Assembly (NCBI RefSeq): GCF_013820765.1
Contig: NZ_JABJVM010000009.1
Location: 1-64,000 of the forward strand
Origin: Paenilisteria rustica
GTDB lineage: Bacteria > Bacillota > Bacilli > Lactobacillales > Listeriaceae
DNA length: 64,000 nucleotides
Direction of reading: 5' to 3'
The notes beneath the pieces were generated by a model. The model was not told the origin of the DNA. It searched no databases and saw only the letters and a list, made by a program, of their open reading frames with translations. Positions 60,427-64,000 of this stretch are shown piece by piece. Within the stretch, counting starts at the first letter, position 1; every line of letters begins with the position of its first letter. The position numbers were made by a program, and so were the translations under genes.

Positions 60427-62312
60427 GTTTCGCTTCAAACATGTTTAATAATGCGTTCTTCCTGACTTTTGTTAAAAAGGGGTTCGTCGTTCTTAATGGG
60501 ATTATTAGTTTGATGCTGGTGGCGAGATATTTTGGGCCTGCGATGCGCGGGGAATATATGTTTATCGTCAATGTTGTGATTGTAGGGACGACGATTCTAA
60601 ATTTGGGTATTTCGCTCATTTATCCGCATTTTAGAAAACAAGATAAGCGTGCTAAAAATCTTTTTGTGAGCTATTCTTTCCTCCAGTTTTTCCTGTATTT
60701 AATCATTTCTATGCTGATTATGATTATCACGAAAAATGTAGTTTTAAGTATAACGGCGATGCTGATTAGTGTGAATGTGCTGAATTTACAAGTGACACAG
60801 ATTAATCTAGTGGAAAATTTGAAGCAGCAGTCGATGATTATTATTATGTCATCGCTTATCAATACAGGATTGATTACTCTCGCCTTTTTTCTGACGAGTG
60901 AAAATCTGTATCTGATCTTGATTATTTTCGGATTGAAAAGCTATGTATCGATGGTCTTTTCTCTAGTGTCGTTGTGGGATAAGGACTTTAAGTTTACGAT
61001 TGTTCCAGTGAAATATAAGAAGATGACAGCGCTGGCCTTTCTCCCGTTGTTGACCTCTTTTTTAATCGCGATTAATTATCAAGCAGATATTATTATTTTG
61101 AAAATGATGTCCGTTGATTTTTATCATATTGGGTTGTATAGCACGGGTGTGGCGCTTGCGGAGTATTCGTGGATGATTCCGGATATTTTTAAAGAGGTCA
61201 TGTTCCATCATAATGCGCGAAAAGATGATATCAAACGCATGACATTTTCGATTCGGTTAGGTTTCACGGCGGTTGTTCTCGTTGCGATTATGGTGATTGT
61301 GTTTGGAAAACCGATACTGGGCTTCTTATTCGGAGCAGATTTTGTAGCGGCGTATCCAATTGTTGTATTGATGTTTTTGGCGGTTCCTTTTATGGTGTAT
61401 ACGAAAATTATTGGAACGCTGTTTTCGGCAAATGGTGGATGGCGCTTTTACTTCATCACATTGCTCATTAGTGTGTTACTGAACATTGGCTTGAATGTGG
61501 CGCTTATTCCATCGTTTCATATTTATGGTTCTGCGTTTGCTTCTGTGGTTTCGTATGCCTTTTGTGGCATGACGATGCTGTTTTGGTTTAAGCGGAAATA
61601 TAAAGTGCCGTTTCGTGATGTATTGTTTGTGAAATGGGAGGATATCCGGAAGGTGGCGCCATTTTTATTTAGGAAAAAAGAATCGTCGGTGGCATCGCTC
61701 ATTATTATTGGCGACGGCGGGCATAGTAAAATGGTTCAGAATATCGTTCGGGAGAGTGGGACGTATCGGCTGACCGAGGTCTGGGATGATAAGTATCGTG
61801 AATCCGTTGCGCGAGAAGGGATTTTCTATACATCACTCGACGAAAAATTACAAGGATTGACGCAAATGGATGCCGATGTTGCCTTTTTTGTAGCGATTGG
61901 TGATAATGACATTCGGAAAAAAATCGCTAGAACCTTGGCTTTGGCTGGGAAAAAATTTGCGGTGATCGTTCATCCGACTGCGTTTATCGAGGCAACGGTG
62001 GAAATCGGCGAGGGCAGCTTAGTGATGGCAGGATCGATCGTTCAGGCGAATACGGTGCTTGGAAAACATGTTATTGTAAACAGCGGAGCTACTGTGGAAC
62101 ATGACATTTCGGTTGGGAATTTTGTTCATTTTGCTCCGGGAAGTGTTGTGACGGGCGGATGTACGGTGGAAGATAACGTATTGATTGGTGCCGGGAGTGT
62201 CGTGGTGCCGAATATCAGTATTGGTGCGAACGCCGTTGTTGGTGCAGGGAGTACACTGACGCATAATATTGAGACTAACACATTAGAATATAGCAGAAAA
62301 AAGACCGAATAG
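60423..62312 (+). CDS. Wzx flippase fused to PglD-like acetyltransferase (island 2)
   Basis: A 629-aa fusion. Residues 1 to about 410 are a Wzx/MATE flippase with about 12 helices, matching the free-standing island 1 protein (shared IPDIFKEVM, VLMFLAVP). Residues about 423-629 form a complete PglD/NeuD-type acetyltransferase: Rossmann-like LIIIGDGGHSKMV (426-438) and a hexapeptide beta-helix with the candidate catalytic H560 in TVEHDISVG. PglD enzymes acetylate UDP-4-amino-4,6-dideoxy sugars. The junction is near an A6 run (61674-61679) and an in-frame GTG (61689) that could be the ancestral start. One extra base in the run would separate the two proteins. Confidence 0.87.
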   Translation: MSFASNMFNNAFFLTFVKKGFVVLNGIISLMLVARYFGPAMRGEYMFIVNVVIVGTTILNLGISLIYPHFRKQDKRAKNLFVSYSFLQFFLYLIISMLIMIITKNVVLSITAMLISVNVLNLQVTQINLVENLKQQSMIIIMSSLINTGLITLAFFLTSENLYLILIIFGLKSYVSMVFSLVSLWDKDFKFTIVPVKYKKMTALAFLPLLTSFLIAINYQADIIILKMMSVDFYHIGLYSTGVALAEYSWMIPDIFKEVMFHHNARKDDIKRMTFSIRLGFTAVVLVAIMVIVFGKPILGFLFGADFVAAYPIVVLMFLAVPFMVYTKIIGTLFSANGGWRFYFITLLISVLLNIGLNVALIPSFHIYGSAFASVVSYAFCGMTMLFWFKRKYKVPFRDVLFVKWEDIRKVAPFLFRKKESSVASLIIIGDGGHSKMVQNIVRESGTYRLTEVWDDKYRESVAREGIFYTSLDEKLQGLTQMDADVAFFVAIGDNDIRKKIARTLALAGKKFAVIVHPTAFIEATVEIGEGSLVMAGSIVQANTVLGKHVIVNSGATVEHDISVGNFVHFAPGSVVTGGCTVEDNVLIGAGSVVVPNISIGANAVVGAGSTLTHNIETNTLEYSRKKTE

Positions 62313-62347
62313 TGAGGGAAGCAATCCGTCATTATTTGGTCTTTTAG
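62295..62347. terminator. Bidirectional terminator
   Basis: AAAAGACCGAATAGTGA pairs with TCATTATTTGGTCTTTT (two mismatches). It overlaps the fusion-gene stop and ends gdhA on the other strand. Confidence 0.82.
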
Positions 62348-62351
62348 CTGT

Positions 62352-64000
<1,649 letters not shown>

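Noticed and set aside
14525-62312. Transposase, integrase or attachment sites explaining island mobility.
   Set aside because: No recombinase or insertion-sequence gene was seen in the window; the borders show only terminators.

Overview
The window is chromosomal DNA of a low-GC Gram-positive bacterium of the Listeriaceae, most likely a Listeria species outside the L. monocytogenes group. This is inferred from protein families and from gene order remembered from L. monocytogenes EGD-e (ecfA1-ecfA2-ecfT-truA-rplM-rpsI; lacD, serine hydrolase, siderophore-binding lipoprotein, cbpA, alcohol dehydrogenase, dtpT, phosphoglycerate mutase, lactonase, gdhA). No database was searched.

Layout. 1-470: end of an rRNA operon with 5S, tRNA-Asn, tRNA-Thr and a second 5S. 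539-2562: an AlkZ/YcaQ-like DNA glycosylase and a convergent acetamidase/formamidase. 2930-7385: energizing module of ECF vitamin transporters, truA, then rplM-rpsI behind a strong promoter and long leader. 7465-13863: housekeeping and iron genes (dus, lacD, a serine hydrolase, a Fur-box siderophore lipoprotein, the c-di-AMP-binding protein cbpA, a Fur-box monooxygenase). 13913-35783: accessory island 1. 35957-42466: conserved metabolic genes. 42821-43447: a secreted SH3 protein behind WalR-like boxes. 43701-62312: accessory island 2. 62352-63725: gdhA.

The main content is the pair of paralogous islands. Each has an Mga-type regulator, a PrfA/Crp-type regulator, a very large secreted repeat protein without a wall-anchor motif, a small lipoprotein, and a complete Wzx/Wzy-type polysaccharide operon. 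The shared enzymes are a soluble UDP-GlcNAc 4,6-dehydratase-like protein, two GT4 glycosyltransferases, a UDP-sugar 6-dehydrogenase, a PglC-type initiating transferase, a PLP aminotransferase, a Wzy polymerase, a hexapeptide acyltransferase, a Wzx flippase and a Wzz/BY-kinase pair. Inferred product: a polymer containing a 4-amino-4,6-dideoxy sugar and a uronic acid, exported together with a matrix-like protein.

The copies differ in informative ways. Island 1 ends with a deacetylase-like gene and a formyltransferase-like gene, so its amino sugar may be N-formylated. Island 2 instead has a PglD-like acetyltransferase fused to the flippase, so its sugar may be N-acetylated. In island 2 the dehydratase carries one in-frame TAA stop, the Wzz/kinase pair sits at the front of the operon, and non-coding remnants around the surface-protein gene look like scars of a duplication followed by deletion.
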